Shown in pieces: positions 51,798-61,097 of a stretch of 64,000 nucleotides of DNA. The DNA lies in NCBI RefSeq assembly GCF_002797975.1, contig NZ_PGET01000001.1, positions 1,922,001 through 1,986,000 of the forward strand, given 5' to 3'. The notes beneath the pieces are model-generated. The model worked only from the letters and a program-made list of their open reading frames with translations, was not told the origin of the DNA and did no database searches. A program made the position numbers and the translations under genes. Every line of letters starts with the position of its first letter. The stretch's first letter is position 1. Origin of the DNA: [Clostridium] celerecrescens 18A. GTDB taxonomy: Bacteria; Bacillota; Clostridia; Lachnospirales; Lachnospiraceae.

Positions 51798-53882
51798 TTA
51801 ATTAGTAATCCAATCGACTCCTTTTTTGGTAATACTGCTTCCGCCTCTCCCCCTTGCAACAATTACGTAGCCGTTATCCTCTAATCTGCCTAATATTTTA
51901 CGCACCTGAGGCTGAGTTAATTTTACCTTGCGATTCTGCGCCTCCAACAGTATTTTATCCCGCCCGATGGACTGTCCTGTACGTTCTGCATGATAAAGAA
52001 TTTCCAGAATTACCCGTTCCTGTTCGGTGGGCATATGCGATGAATTCTGGTGCTGAGGCGGCTGATCTGCGGCGTACAGTTTCAGTCCCGTATCTTTTAT
52101 CCCATTCGTCTCTTCTCTGTATTTACCTATACGAAAAACCGGCGGCAGATCATCAATGGTTATGACGGTATGGCCGGTAAAGCACAAATAATCTACGACA
52201 TTACGCAGTTCCCGTATGTTCCCCGGCCATTCATATTTGTGAAATAACTCCTTGATATCATCACTTAAACGGAACTTTCCTCCAAGTTCTTTCCGAAAAC
52301 TATCCAGAATTAAGAATACGTCTTCCGCTCTCTTGCGAAGCGGCGGGATTAACACCGGCAATGCGTTCAGCCTGTAATAAAGATCCTGCCGGAATGTTCC
52401 TTCCGCCACCTTTTGCTCAAGTTCTTCATTTGTTGCAGCAACGATCCGCACATCAACATGAATCATTTGATTTCCGCCAACCCGCATGATTTCCCGTTCC
52501 TGCAAAACACGCAGCAGCTTTACCTGCAGCGCAGGGCTCATGCCTTCCACTTCGTCTAAAAACAGTGTCCCTTGATGAGCGAACTCAAACAAACCTGGGC
52601 GGCCGCCCTTTTTCGCGCCGGTAAAAGCTCCTTCTTCATATCCAAACAGCTCACTCTCCAATAAATTTTCTGGCATAGCAGCACAGTTGATTGCCACAAA
52701 GGGCTGATCCCTGCGCTTTGACGCATTATGAACGGAATGTGCAAACAGTTCTTTGCCGGTTCCTGTTTCCCCAATTAACAAAACCGGGGATTCTGTGCAT
52801 GCCATTTTATTTAGAATAAATTTAGTCTTTAATATAAGTTCAGACTCTCCAATCACATCATCAAAACAATATTTGGCACTATGTCCCTGGCCCTTTTTCA
52901 TCAATTGGCCCCGAAGTTCATTTTGCCGGCGTTCCATCTCATTGAACTTCTGCAAGATGGCAACGGCACCAATACAGATATCCCGTCTTAACACCGGCCG
53001 CACATAAAGGCTTACCAGATTTCCTGCAACTCTCACAACTTGAGGATTCGTCTCCTTTTTCTCCTCTAAACATTTCCGGAATGGGATATAAGGGAATACT
53101 TCTTCCCCCATGTTTGTAAGACTAAGATTTTCAGGAACACGGGTGATATCGGAAGCATTTTTGTTGATTGCATATATTTCACCATGTTCATTTACCGCAA
53201 TCACACCCTGATCAAGTACTTCCATGAGAATATCAAACTGACTCTCCAATCTCCTGGAACGGTTGAACATCTGGTCAAAATAATAGGTATTGGTGCATAC
53301 CGATTCCTGATACTGTTTAAACGTGGCTTCTTCCAGCAAATCGTCAAACCCCAGCCGGAAGGCGGCTTCAATCATGGTATCAGCAGAGCAGGTTCTCTGT
53401 CCCAGATTTATAATTGTGGGAATTCCGCATGGCACATAACGCACTTCATCCGGAGTAACAGCAATCTCTGCCATATCAGCCAGCTTGCTTCCCGGTGCAT
53501 AGAGTATAAACTTTAAATGGGTAATCCCAAGCTGTTCCAGCTGTGTCACCGCTTCCCTGGCCATAACCTCAGTGATATTAACAAAAATGACCTTGGTTCC
53601 CTTCGGAATCTCTTCCAGACGGCGTACAGCTTCTTTAAAATAAGTAACTTGAATTTCCATCCGTTGTGCATCAGACGGAATATAACGATCCGTATTCCCC
53701 ATGGCATCAAAAGCATCCGTCGAGCCCATATACAAATCGCACGGTTCCATATTCGCTGCCGTTCCATCCATCATGCTATAATTTCGTACAACAGCCCGTT
53801 CCCCAAACACCGACCGGACCTGTTGCGCATATGCTTCTCCCGCAAATGGGTCTAATGCAATAACCGCAATACTTTTTTTCAT
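51798..53882 (-). CDS. Sigma-54-dependent AAA+ activator with PAS domain and winged-helix C-terminus
   Basis: 694 residues. An N-terminal sensor region (about 1-200) resembles the PrpR/ligand-sensing type; a PAS domain follows (about 213-310); the AAA+ domain has Walker A GETGTGKE (371-378), the sigma-54 contact loop GAFTGA (418-423), Walker [11 protein letters not shown] and the R-finger region. In place of the usual Fis-type helix-turn-helix, the end (about 620-694; [21 protein letters not shown]) is a winged helix. Directly upstream of the sigma-54-controlled cysteine module, which it very probably activates. Effector unknown, perhaps cysteine or cystine. Confidence 0.9.
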   Translation of the reverse strand: MKKSIAVIALDPFAGEAYAQQVRSVFGERAVVRNYSMMDGTAANMEPCDLYMGSTDAFDAMGNTDRYIPSDAQRMEIQVTYFKEAVRRLEEIPKGTKVIFVNITEVMAREAVTQLEQLGITHLKFILYAPGSKLADMAEIAVTPDEVRYVPCGIPTIINLGQRTCSADTMIEAAFRLGFDDLLEEATFKQYQESVCTNTYYFDQMFNRSRRLESQFDILMEVLDQGVIAVNEHGEIYAINKNASDITRVPENLSLTNMGEEVFPYIPFRKCLEEKKETNPQVVRVAGNLVSLYVRPVLRRDICIGAVAILQKFNEMERRQNELRGQLMKKGQGHSAKYCFDDVIGESELILKTKFILNKMACTESPVLLIGETGTGKELFAHSVHNASKRRDQPFVAINCAAMPENLLESELFGYEEGAFTGAKKGGRPGLFEFAHQGTLFLDEVEGMSPALQVKLLRVLQEREIMRVGGNQMIHVDVRIVAATNEELEQKVAEGTFRQDLYYRLNALPVLIPPLRKRAEDVFLILDSFRKELGGKFRLSDDIKELFHKYEWPGNIRELRNVVDYLCFTGHTVITIDDLPPVFRIGKYREETNGIKDTGLKLYAADQPPQHQNSSHMPTEQERVILEILYHAERTGQSIGRDKILLEAQNRKVKLTQPQVRKILGRLEDNGYVIVARGRGGSSITKKGVDWITN

Positions 53883-54032
53883 GCCTTACCTTCCTGTGAT
53901 GAAAAAGAATCAAACATCAGTTTATGCGTTTCTTACTCCTGCTGCTTCTAGTATAGCATAGCAAAAAAGGCAGGTAAAGCCATCCTATCGATCATTTCCG
54001 TATGAAATGGCTGGGTGTAAAACAGACGCTTA

Positions 54033-54809
54033 TTATAACTTAAAGGAATAATAATAAGACTTCCCCTTTTCTGACAGCCGCCGGATATCCACTTTAAAAA
54101 TGTCACTGATGCAGCGATGAACCCTTTGATCGGAAGCTACCTCATAAGCGCTCACTTTTCCATTTTCCATCACGGCCAGCAGGTCTGAGTAATTGAGAGC
54201 CAGATTGAGATCATGCAAAACCAGAACAATGGTTTTTCCAAGCTTCCTGTTTAAACGGTTTATAAGCTCCATAATTTCATAGGAAACATTAATATCAAGA
54301 TACGTTGTGGGTTCATCCAGAATAATAACCGGCGTATCCTGAGCCAGCACCATGGCAAGAAAGACCCGCTGGCGTTCTCCTCCGGAAAGCTGGCGCATAT
54401 TTTTGCTTCGCAGAGACTGGCAGCATGTCATTTCCATGGCATATTCCGTCAGCCGTCTATCCTCGGCAGAAGAGAAACTGATTGGAGACTGATGAGGATA
54501 TCTTCCTGACATTACCGCATCTTCCACTGACATATCCGGTATGTGGCTGCTTTGAAGCAGCACGGATACATTCCTGGCAAACTCCTTTCGTTTCATACCG
54601 CTGATCTCTTTATTCCCGTAAAGCACCTTTCCCTTATCCGGATGCAACAGACGGGAAGAAAGCTTTATCACTGTACTTTTTCCACAGCCATTGGGTCCGA
54701 CGATGGTGGTTATCTTTCCTTTTTCAAATGTTAGATCCATCCCGTGGATCAGCGGCTGCCTGTTATAAGAATAAGTTACATCCTCAAGCCTGATCATAAT
54801 TTCCATCAT
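54033..54809 (-). CDS. FecE-type ABC transporter ATPase
   Basis: 258 residues. Walker A GPNGCGKST, Q-loop VLLQSS, signature LSGGERQRV, Walker B VIILDEPTTYLD, H-loop VLHDL: a complete ATPase of the iron-chelate/cobalamin class. Overlaps the permease gene by 4 bp. Last gene of the operon that starts with a radical SAM/SPASM gene. Confidence 0.9.
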   Translation of the reverse strand: MMEIMIRLEDVTYSYNRQPLIHGMDLTFEKGKITTIVGPNGCGKSTVIKLSSRLLHPDKGKVLYGNKEISGMKRKEFARNVSVLLQSSHIPDMSVEDAVMSGRYPHQSPISFSSAEDRRLTEYAMEMTCCQSLRSKNMRQLSGGERQRVFLAMVLAQDTPVIILDEPTTYLDINVSYEIMELINRLNRKLGKTIVLVLHDLNLALNYSDLLAVMENGKVSAYEVASDQRVHRCISDIFKVDIRRLSEKGKSYYYSFKL

Positions 54810-55798
54810 TCCTTCCGCCTGTTTTTTAGAATCAGATAAAGAAAAAACGGTCCTCCCATCAAGGACATCAAAATACCCACCGGCAGCTCATAGGGCAGGA
54901 ACAAGGTTCTTGCAAGCAGATCACACAAAATTACGAAGATGCCACCTGTCAGAGCACTTGCAGGGATGACATACCGGTTGTCCTGGCCAATCATTAATTT
55001 CACCCCATGGGGTACCAGAAGGCCTACAAAACCGATCATTCCGGCAAAGCTGACTGCCGCGCCTGCAAGTATGGCTGCAATGGCCAGATAGGCGCATCGG
55101 CAGGCATTTACATTCATTCCAAGGCTTTTTGCGTTGTCTGCTCCAAGATTTAAAATGTTTAAACCCTTGGAGCAAAGCATCGCCAGAATAAAGCCTGCAG
55201 CAATAAAAACCGAAGAATAAACAAGTACATTTGAAGAAACAGAGGAAAGTCCTCCTACCAGAAAATTTCCTGCGCCTACGTAGGCATCCGGGTATAAAAT
55301 CATAATCGTATTCATTCCTGCGCTGAATATACTGTTTACCGCAAAGCCTGTCAAAACCAACAGAACTCTTGATAATCTTCCGGTCATGGTAATGACAAGA
55401 ACCAGCATACAGGCAAGGAGAGCACCGGAAAATGCCGACAAAGGCAGGAAGAGCGGGTCTGCCGGTAGAAATGCAGATGCCAGCAAAACAAAAAGTCCGG
55501 CTCCTGCATTCACGCCTATGATATTAGGACTTGCCAGCGGATTGTTTAACACGGACTGAATGATCGCACCGGATACTGCAAGTGCGCTTCCTGCAAACAA
55601 GGCTGCTGTGACCCTTGGCAGGCGGACCGTAAGAAGAATCCGGTATAAAAAATCATCAGGCTCTCCTGCAGACAGGGTGGCAAAGAGAACAGATGGCCGG
55701 ATGTTACTGGTTCCCAGGCATAATCCCAGCAAAACCGAAACCACAAGCCCTACAGCTGATAAAAGAATAAACAGCTGTGCCTTATTATTTCTTCCCAT
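54806..55798 (-). CDS. FecCD-type ABC transporter permease
   Basis: 330 residues from the ATG at 55798 (CGGAG upstream); the frame to 55933 lies wholly inside the lipoprotein gene and is not used. About ten membrane helices with LPRVTAALFAGSALAVSGAIIQ, NPLASPNIIGVNAGA and GLLVPHGVKLMIG, all hallmarks of the siderophore/heme/B12 permease family. Overlaps the lipoprotein gene by 14 bp. Confidence 0.9.
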   Translation of the reverse strand: MGRNNKAQLFILLSAVGLVVSVLLGLCLGTSNIRPSVLFATLSAGEPDDFLYRILLTVRLPRVTAALFAGSALAVSGAIIQSVLNNPLASPNIIGVNAGAGLFVLLASAFLPADPLFLPLSAFSGALLACMLVLVITMTGRLSRVLLVLTGFAVNSIFSAGMNTIMILYPDAYVGAGNFLVGGLSSVSSNVLVYSSVFIAAGFILAMLCSKGLNILNLGADNAKSLGMNVNACRCAYLAIAAILAGAAVSFAGMIGFVGLLVPHGVKLMIGQDNRYVIPASALTGGIFVILCDLLARTLFLPYELPVGILMSLMGGPFFLYLILKNRRKE

Positions 55799-56753
55799 AT
55801 AAAATCTCCGAAATATATTGATAGCTTTCCCCCCATTTTTCATTAGGTTTATAAAGAAACTTTTCCTTTGGCAAAAGGATGTAACGGTTATTTTTAACGG
55901 CGGTAAGGCCATTCCATGCCGGATTCTTTTCAATGCCTTCCTTTAAATTCTTCATGGCAAGAGCATCGTCATTTCCCATGGGGATCACAAAAATATAATC
56001 CGGGTCTTCTTTTACGATGCTTTCCATGTTAAACTCCTTTAACAGGCTCTGGTTCTCGTCGGCTACATTTTTACAGCCCAGATCATTTAATATTTTTCCT
56101 GTCATGGTCTCGGAATTTTGTGCAACCGCTCCGCCGGAATAAGTAATGAGAAGTAAAACAGAGGGAGGCTCCTTGGCTTTTGCCCCGGAGAGAATTTCCT
56201 CAATCTCTGCTTTCACAGCCACCCCATTTTTTTCATACAGCTCTTCTCTCCCGGTTATTTCCGTACAGGTCTTAAGCATGGACAGATAGTCATCAAAATA
56301 TGTCACTTTAAAATAGGCAGTCGTAATGCCCGCTTGCTTTAAAACCTCTTTAAGCGCTGCATGTTCTTTGGTTACTGATGACAATAGAACAAGATCAGGG
56401 TTTAAGGCTATGATTTTTTCTACATTTGGACTGTTATATTTCCCCACAGATACAGTTTCCTCCGTAAGTTCCAGTCCCCTTTCATCAAATGCATCATCCG
56501 TAACACCGGCCAGACTGCCTCCGGCTGATAACCAGACTTCTGCAAAGCTCCCCATCAACGCCACCACACGCTCCGGTTTCCTAACCGTCACCTCCTGCCC
56601 AAGAGCATCGGTAAAGCAGTATCCCTCCGGCATAACGGCAGCCGGCTCCCCTGACCTTTTTCCGCACCCTGTAAGCATATTTACTATCATGAAAAACATC
56701 ATTGCATACACCATGGTTTTTTTCTTCAATTTATCAAGGCACCTTCTTTGCAT
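55785..56753 (-). CDS. FepB/BtuF-type binding lipoprotein
   Basis: Start uncertain: ATG at 56753 (322 residues), 56774 or 56714 are possible, all overlapping or abutting the radical SAM stop. Signal peptide with a basic start, then lipidation at Cys30 in NMLTGCGK. Helical-backbone metal-chelate binding fold: PERVVALMGSFAEVWLSAGG and NPDLVLLSSVTKEH. Binds an iron chelate, heme, corrinoid or other metal complex for the permease encoded downstream. No substrate can be named. Confidence 0.85.
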   Translation of the reverse strand: MQRRCLDKLKKKTMVYAMMFFMIVNMLTGCGKRSGEPAAVMPEGYCFTDALGQEVTVRKPERVVALMGSFAEVWLSAGGSLAGVTDDAFDERGLELTEETVSVGKYNSPNVEKIIALNPDLVLLSSVTKEHAALKEVLKQAGITTAYFKVTYFDDYLSMLKTCTEITGREELYEKNGVAVKAEIEEILSGAKAKEPPSVLLLITYSGGAVAQNSETMTGKILNDLGCKNVADENQSLLKEFNMESIVKEDPDYIFVIPMGNDDALAMKNLKEGIEKNPAWNGLTAVKNNRYILLPKEKFLYKPNEKWGESYQYISEILYGKK

Positions 56754-57739
56754 AATTGTTTTCTGTAAGCGCAATAGCTGTCTTCTGCCATATAATCGCC
56801 GTCATGATAATATCCTGCCCGCGCACGGCAGCCTCCGCACTCATTTCCGTAAGTGCAGTTACGGCATGTCCCCTTGTAGTCCCGGGTGCGCAGGGTTTTA
56901 AACAAGCTGCTGTTTTTCCATATTTCATCAAACGGTTCTTCGCGGATATCTCCTGCTTCCTCAACCATATAGGCACAGGGGCGGACCTTTCCAACAGGGC
57001 TTACCACGCAGTAGGAAAGTCCGGCCAGACATCCTCTGGTAAAACGGGTATGAACTTCCATCTCTTTTGCCACTCTTGTAAATTGAGGGGCGCAGGTGGG
57101 TTTGATATCAATGGGAACCTCCTTCTGCTTTTTCATAATAGTCTGCAAAAGCCTTTCGTACTCCATAACTTTCAGCGAGGTTTCTTCCAAATATCTCCCT
57201 CTGCCAACCGGAATCAGAAAAAACAGGTAATTGGCTACAGCGCCTGATTCCACGCTGAAATCAATAATATTTTCCACTTCTTCCTGATTCCAGTCCATGA
57301 TCGTAGTATGTATCTGAAAGGGCAGGCCGGCTTTTTTGCAATTTTCAATTCCTTCTAAGGTCAGGCGGTAAGCATTTTCATCTCCCCTGAATCTGTTATG
57401 TTTTTGTTCATCCAGGCTGTCAAGGCTGATTCCCATGACTGCAGCCTTGCACTTCTTTAAATTGTAAGCCGCTTCCCCCGTAATCAGCATACCGTTGGTG
57501 CCAAAAACAGGCCGAAGGCCCGCACCTGCTGCATAGGATACCAGGGTATAGATATCCGGGCGCATTAACGGTTCCCCTCCGCTGAATATCATAATGCGAA
57601 AACCAGCCCTGGCGATTTCATCAATTAGCTTTTTGGCTTCCTCCGTTGTTAATTCATCTGCTTTTTTACTGCCGGCATCCTGGTAGCAATGCCGGCACTT
57701 AAGATTACACTGGTTTGTGGTCATCCATGAAACGATCAT
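56726..57739 (-). CDS. Radical SAM/SPASM protein (AhbD/NirJ-like)
   Basis: 337 residues from the ATG at 57739 (AAGGAGAAAG upstream; frame opens at 57775). The radical SAM motif is NQCNLKCRHCY (CX3CX2C), followed by FSGGEPL and a C-terminal SPASM-like Cys array (CLAGLSYC, then CRNCTYGNECGGCRA and two more Cys) for auxiliary Fe-S clusters. The pattern resembles AhbD/NirJ heme-pathway enzymes and related peptide or cofactor maturases. Leading an operon with a metal-chelate importer, it may make or modify the chelate or a cofactor taken up by it. Confidence 0.82.
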   Translation of the reverse strand: MIVSWMTTNQCNLKCRHCYQDAGSKKADELTTEEAKKLIDEIARAGFRIMIFSGGEPLMRPDIYTLVSYAAGAGLRPVFGTNGMLITGEAAYNLKKCKAAVMGISLDSLDEQKHNRFRGDENAYRLTLEGIENCKKAGLPFQIHTTIMDWNQEEVENIIDFSVESGAVANYLFFLIPVGRGRYLEETSLKVMEYERLLQTIMKKQKEVPIDIKPTCAPQFTRVAKEMEVHTRFTRGCLAGLSYCVVSPVGKVRPCAYMVEEAGDIREEPFDEIWKNSSLFKTLRTRDYKGTCRNCTYGNECGGCRARAGYYHDGDYMAEDSYCAYRKQLCKEGALIN

Positions 57740-58041
57740 ATGCTTTCTCCTTGTACTATTCTTTAAACCATTCAATTCATCATAATTCCATCAGCCCTTT
57801 TTCATTCCATAATTTTTTGATTTTTAACGATATATCGAAAACAAAAATTCAAAACCAGCGGAAATACAGAAAAATTCTTTTATCCTTTCATGGAAAACAG
57901 GTGATATAATAAAGTTTTTAATAAATAGTATCAATAACGATTCCTCATGCGTTGTAATTACAACAACAAAATGGGAAATCCTATGTTATGATAAACATAT
58001 CGAATAACCCATACTTTTATCCCATACAGAAAGGAAGAAAA
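57740..58041. promoter_or_regulatory. Divergent intergenic region with palindromes
   Basis: A/T-rich region between the two divergent operons. CGATATATCG (57828-57837) is a perfect 10-bp palindrome, and a related CATATCG half site lies near 57996. A TATAAT at 57905-57910 could be the -10 of the rightward operon, though no good -35 stands at 17 bp. A shared regulator is plausible. Confidence 0.4.
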
Positions 58042-59295
58042 ATGGCACACTATATAAAAATCACTGACACCATTTACGATATAACCGAAAGATTCCCCGA
58101 AACAATCGGACTGTTTGTTGCAAATGGTTTTGAGCAATTAAACAATCCAATCATGCGAAGCACCCTTGGTAAGACGGTCACTCTGGAAATGGCCTTATCC
58201 ATGCGAAAGCTCAATCAGGAACTTTTCATAGAAAAACTGGAAGAAACCATAAAGCAAAACCTACCGGACCTTACTTCCGGTCTTACCCCTACGAAAAAAG
58301 AAGAAGGCGGCGATATCCGCATTGAAGGGGTGCTCCCCTGCCCAATTCGCCTTCCACTTTTGGAAAAGTTCGAAGCCTGGATGGCTTCCCAAAGGGATTC
58401 CATGGACTATAAGGTAGACTACAATTTAAAATCTGCCAACCTTGGACTTGATGATGTTAAGGAACGGATCATTGCCGCAGACGGCAACGCTGATGCCTTA
58501 TCAGATCTCTATCTTTCAGCTGGCTTTGACTTGTTTTTTGATAAAAACCTGATGGGACGCTACCGGGATTCCGGTACCTTTGAAGATATTTCAGATATGA
58601 AGCAAATAAATCCTGATTTTGACAATGACGCCATTTCTTTAAAGGACCCTAAGAACCAATATGCCATCATCGGCATTGTTCCTGCAGTAATAATGGTAAA
58701 TACCGCTGTTTTAGGAGACCGGCCGTTTCCCGAAAGCTGGGCGGATTTAATGAAGCCCGAATTTGAAAACAGCGTCAGCATGCCAATGAAGGACTTGGAC
58801 ATGTTCAACGCATTTTTGCTGCACATCCATCGGTATTACGGGGATGAGGGCATTGAAAAAATGGGTAGGGCTCTTTTACGCAGCATGCATCCGGCCCAGA
58901 TGGTAAAATCCCATATTTCAAAGGATGGAAACAAAGTTCCGGCCGTTACAATTTCCCCTTACTTTTTTGCCAGCATGGCAGATGAGAAAAGTCCCCTCCG
59001 GCCCGTATGGCCAAAAGATGGCGCGATCATCAGCCCGATTTTCCTTTTGGCAAGTACAAAGAACAGGGAAAAGGTCAAACCATTTGTAGACTTCCTGTAT
59101 TCCAAAGAAATAGGTGAAATCCTTTCCTCTAACGGGAAATTTCCTTCTACTAATCCGCTGGTAGACAACCACTTAAAACCAGATCAGAAATTTATGTGGC
59201 TTGGCTGGGATTATATTCACAGCCATGATATCGGAGCACTTATTAAGACTACAGAACAGCTGTTTTATCAGGCAGCGGAAAAGGAGGTCTTATGA
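58042..59295 (+). CDS. Leaderless fusion: DUF1858-like domain + ABC substrate-binding-like domain
   Basis: 417 residues from the ATG at 58042 (AAAGGAAG upstream; frame opens at 57988). Residues 1-70 resemble DUF1858 (ITERFPETIGLFVANGFEQL), but the Cys pair common in that domain is replaced (LNNPIM). The rest (about 100-417) looks like an AfuA/COG1840-type binding protein: GIVPAVIMVNTAVLG, FPESWADLMKPEF, PAVTISPYFFASM. No signal peptide or lipobox precedes it, so it should be cytosolic. First gene of a three-gene operon with a HypB-like GTPase and a soluble ABC ATPase. Function unknown. Confidence 0.75.
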   Translation: MAHYIKITDTIYDITERFPETIGLFVANGFEQLNNPIMRSTLGKTVTLEMALSMRKLNQELFIEKLEETIKQNLPDLTSGLTPTKKEEGGDIRIEGVLPCPIRLPLLEKFEAWMASQRDSMDYKVDYNLKSANLGLDDVKERIIAADGNADALSDLYLSAGFDLFFDKNLMGRYRDSGTFEDISDMKQINPDFDNDAISLKDPKNQYAIIGIVPAVIMVNTAVLGDRPFPESWADLMKPEFENSVSMPMKDLDMFNAFLLHIHRYYGDEGIEKMGRALLRSMHPAQMVKSHISKDGNKVPAVTISPYFFASMADEKSPLRPVWPKDGAIISPIFLLASTKNREKVKPFVDFLYSKEIGEILSSNGKFPSTNPLVDNHLKPDQKFMWLGWDYIHSHDIGALIKTTEQLFYQAAEKEVL

Positions 59296-59993
59296 ATCTG
59301 ATTATTGTTTCAGGCCCCCCCTCCTCCGGGAAGACGTCTGTGATATTAAAAACCATTGCTTCTTATCAGAGCAGAAATATAAAGGTAGGTGTTGTCAAAT
59401 TTGACTGTCTTTATACAGACGACGATGCTGCCTATGAAAAAGCCGGTATACCGGTAAAAAAAGGACTTTCCGGTGCCTTATGCCCAGACCATTTCTTTGC
59501 TTCCAATATTGAGGAGGTGGTAAATTGGGGCAATGAGGAAAAGCTGGACTTGCTCATCACAGAATCCGCCGGTCTTTGCAACCGCTGTTCCCCCTATTTA
59601 AAGGAAATTAAGGGAGTATGCGTCATTGACAATCTTTCCGGTATCAATACCCCGAAAAAAATCGGCCCCATGTTAAAATCTGCTGATTTTGTAGTGATTA
59701 CAAAAGGGGATATTGTGTCCCAGGCGGAGCGTGAGGTTTTCGCCTCCTGTGTAAGCTCTGTCAATCCCCGTGCCGTCACCATGCATGTAAATGGTTTAAC
59801 CGGGCAGGGAGCCTACGAGCTGGGAAGTCTTCTCTACGATGAAAACCAAAACATCGAATCCGTCCAGGGCATGCAGCTTCGCTTTCCCATGCCTTCTGCT
59901 CTCTGCTCCTATTGTCTTGGAGAAACAAGGATCGGAGAAGCATTTCAGATGGGTAACGTTAAAAAAATCAATTTGGGGGCAGATAAGACATGA
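59292..59993 (+). CDS. HypB/UreG-like metallochaperone GTPase
   Basis: 233 residues. P-loop GPPSSGKTS at the N-terminus, the switch/Walker B-like VKFDCLYTDD and LLITESAG, and TKGD as the guanine-specificity motif: the SIMIBI class of HypB, UreG and CobW. Three potential metal-binding Cys groups are visible: FDC, CNRC directly after ESAGL, and CSYC near the C-terminus. Such GTPases insert Ni, Zn or Co into enzymes. Overlaps the upstream gene by 4 bp and the next by 4 bp, so the three products probably act together. Confidence 0.8.
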   Translation: MNLIIVSGPPSSGKTSVILKTIASYQSRNIKVGVVKFDCLYTDDDAAYEKAGIPVKKGLSGALCPDHFFASNIEEVVNWGNEEKLDLLITESAGLCNRCSPYLKEIKGVCVIDNLSGINTPKKIGPMLKSADFVVITKGDIVSQAEREVFASCVSSVNPRAVTMHVNGLTGQGAYELGSLLYDENQNIESVQGMQLRFPMPSALCSYCLGETRIGEAFQMGNVKKINLGADKT

Positions 59994-61003
59994 TAGAATT
60001 AAGCTTAGACCAGCTTCTAAAAGATTATGCCTTTGTAAGTGCATACTTTGAACAAAACAGGCTGGATATTGCCGGGTACGGGGATAAGACCTTCCGGGAA
60101 TATTTAGAACATTTTACGGAGGAAGAATTAGAGGACCATGCCATTGATAAGGATAAGCTCCTGTCCAATCTTCCTGTCTATATAGAACAGATGAGTGCAT
60201 TTCTGGGTCTTGAAAAAAGCAACCGGGTCCTTTCCATGACAATCCTGGCAGGAAAGGACAAATCCGGTAATCCGGAAGGCTTTACAGAACTAACGGTGGA
60301 AACCTCTCAAATTATATCCATCGTAGGGCCTACGGGGTCCGGCAAAAGCCGCCTTTTGGCAGATATCGAATGGGCGGCGCAAAAGGATACGCCTACAGGC
60401 CGCAGCATATTGATCAACGGAACGAAGCCGGATAATAAATGGCGTTTCTCCTCCAACAACCGGCTGGTGGCGCAGTTGTCACAGAACATGAATTTTGTCA
60501 TGGACCTTACGGTAGAAGAATTTTTAAGGATGCATGCCGTAAGCCGGCTGGTGGAAAATCCCCAAACTGTTATTGAGCAGATTATTCTGGCTGCCAATCA
60601 TCTGGCAGGAGAAAAATTTGACTTAACGACTCCTGTCACCAGCTTAAGCGGAGGACAGTCCAGAGCTCTTATGATCGCAGATACTGCTATTTTAAGCTCT
60701 TCTCCCATTGTTCTTATCGATGAAATCGAAAATGCCGGAATTGACCGAAAAAAAGCGCTTGAGCTATTGATCTCTTCCGATAAGATCGTGTTAATGGCAA
60801 CACACGACCCTCTTCTGGCACTTATGGCGGACAAGCGGATCATCATTAAAAACGGCGGTATCAGCAAAGTCCTGGATACCAATGAGGAAGAAAAGCTCTT
60901 GTTAGAGGAACTTGAAAAGATGGATTCCCTGATACAGACTGCACGTCAGGAGCTGCGTAAGGGAAGTACCTTGTCTGCGAAAACCCTGGATATGGGACTA
61001 TAA
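59990..61003 (+). CDS. Soluble ABC-type ATPase with N-terminal DUF1858/ScdA_N-like domain
   Basis: 337 residues. Residues 1-70 look like another small DUF1858/ScdA_N-type helical domain (AYFEQNRLDIAGYGDKTFREYLEHF). The ATPase domain has Walker A GPTGSGKSR, signature SLSGGQSRALMIAD, Walker B PIVLIDEIENAG and H-loop MATHDP. There is no membrane domain and no permease in the operon. It may drive conformational transfer between the SBP-like protein and the GTPase rather than transport; this is inference. A terminator follows. Confidence 0.78.
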   Translation: MIELSLDQLLKDYAFVSAYFEQNRLDIAGYGDKTFREYLEHFTEEELEDHAIDKDKLLSNLPVYIEQMSAFLGLEKSNRVLSMTILAGKDKSGNPEGFTELTVETSQIISIVGPTGSGKSRLLADIEWAAQKDTPTGRSILINGTKPDNKWRFSSNNRLVAQLSQNMNFVMDLTVEEFLRMHAVSRLVENPQTVIEQIILAANHLAGEKFDLTTPVTSLSGGQSRALMIADTAILSSSPIVLIDEIENAGIDRKKALELLISSDKIVLMATHDPLLALMADKRIIIKNGGISKVLDTNEEEKLLLEELEKMDSLIQTARQELRKGSTLSAKTLDMGL

Positions 61004-61017
61004 TACTATTTAGAGAT

Positions 61018-61077
61018 AAAAAAGAATCCTGTCTGCCAAAGGTTGTGTTAATACCTCCTCGGGCAAACAGGATTTTT
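61018..61077. terminator. Convergent bidirectional terminator
   Basis: Arms AATCCTGTCTGCC and GGGCAAACAGGATT with A/T-runs on both sides, between two converging genes. Confidence 0.8.
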
Positions 61078-61097
61078 AATTAACCGTTTGTAACTAC

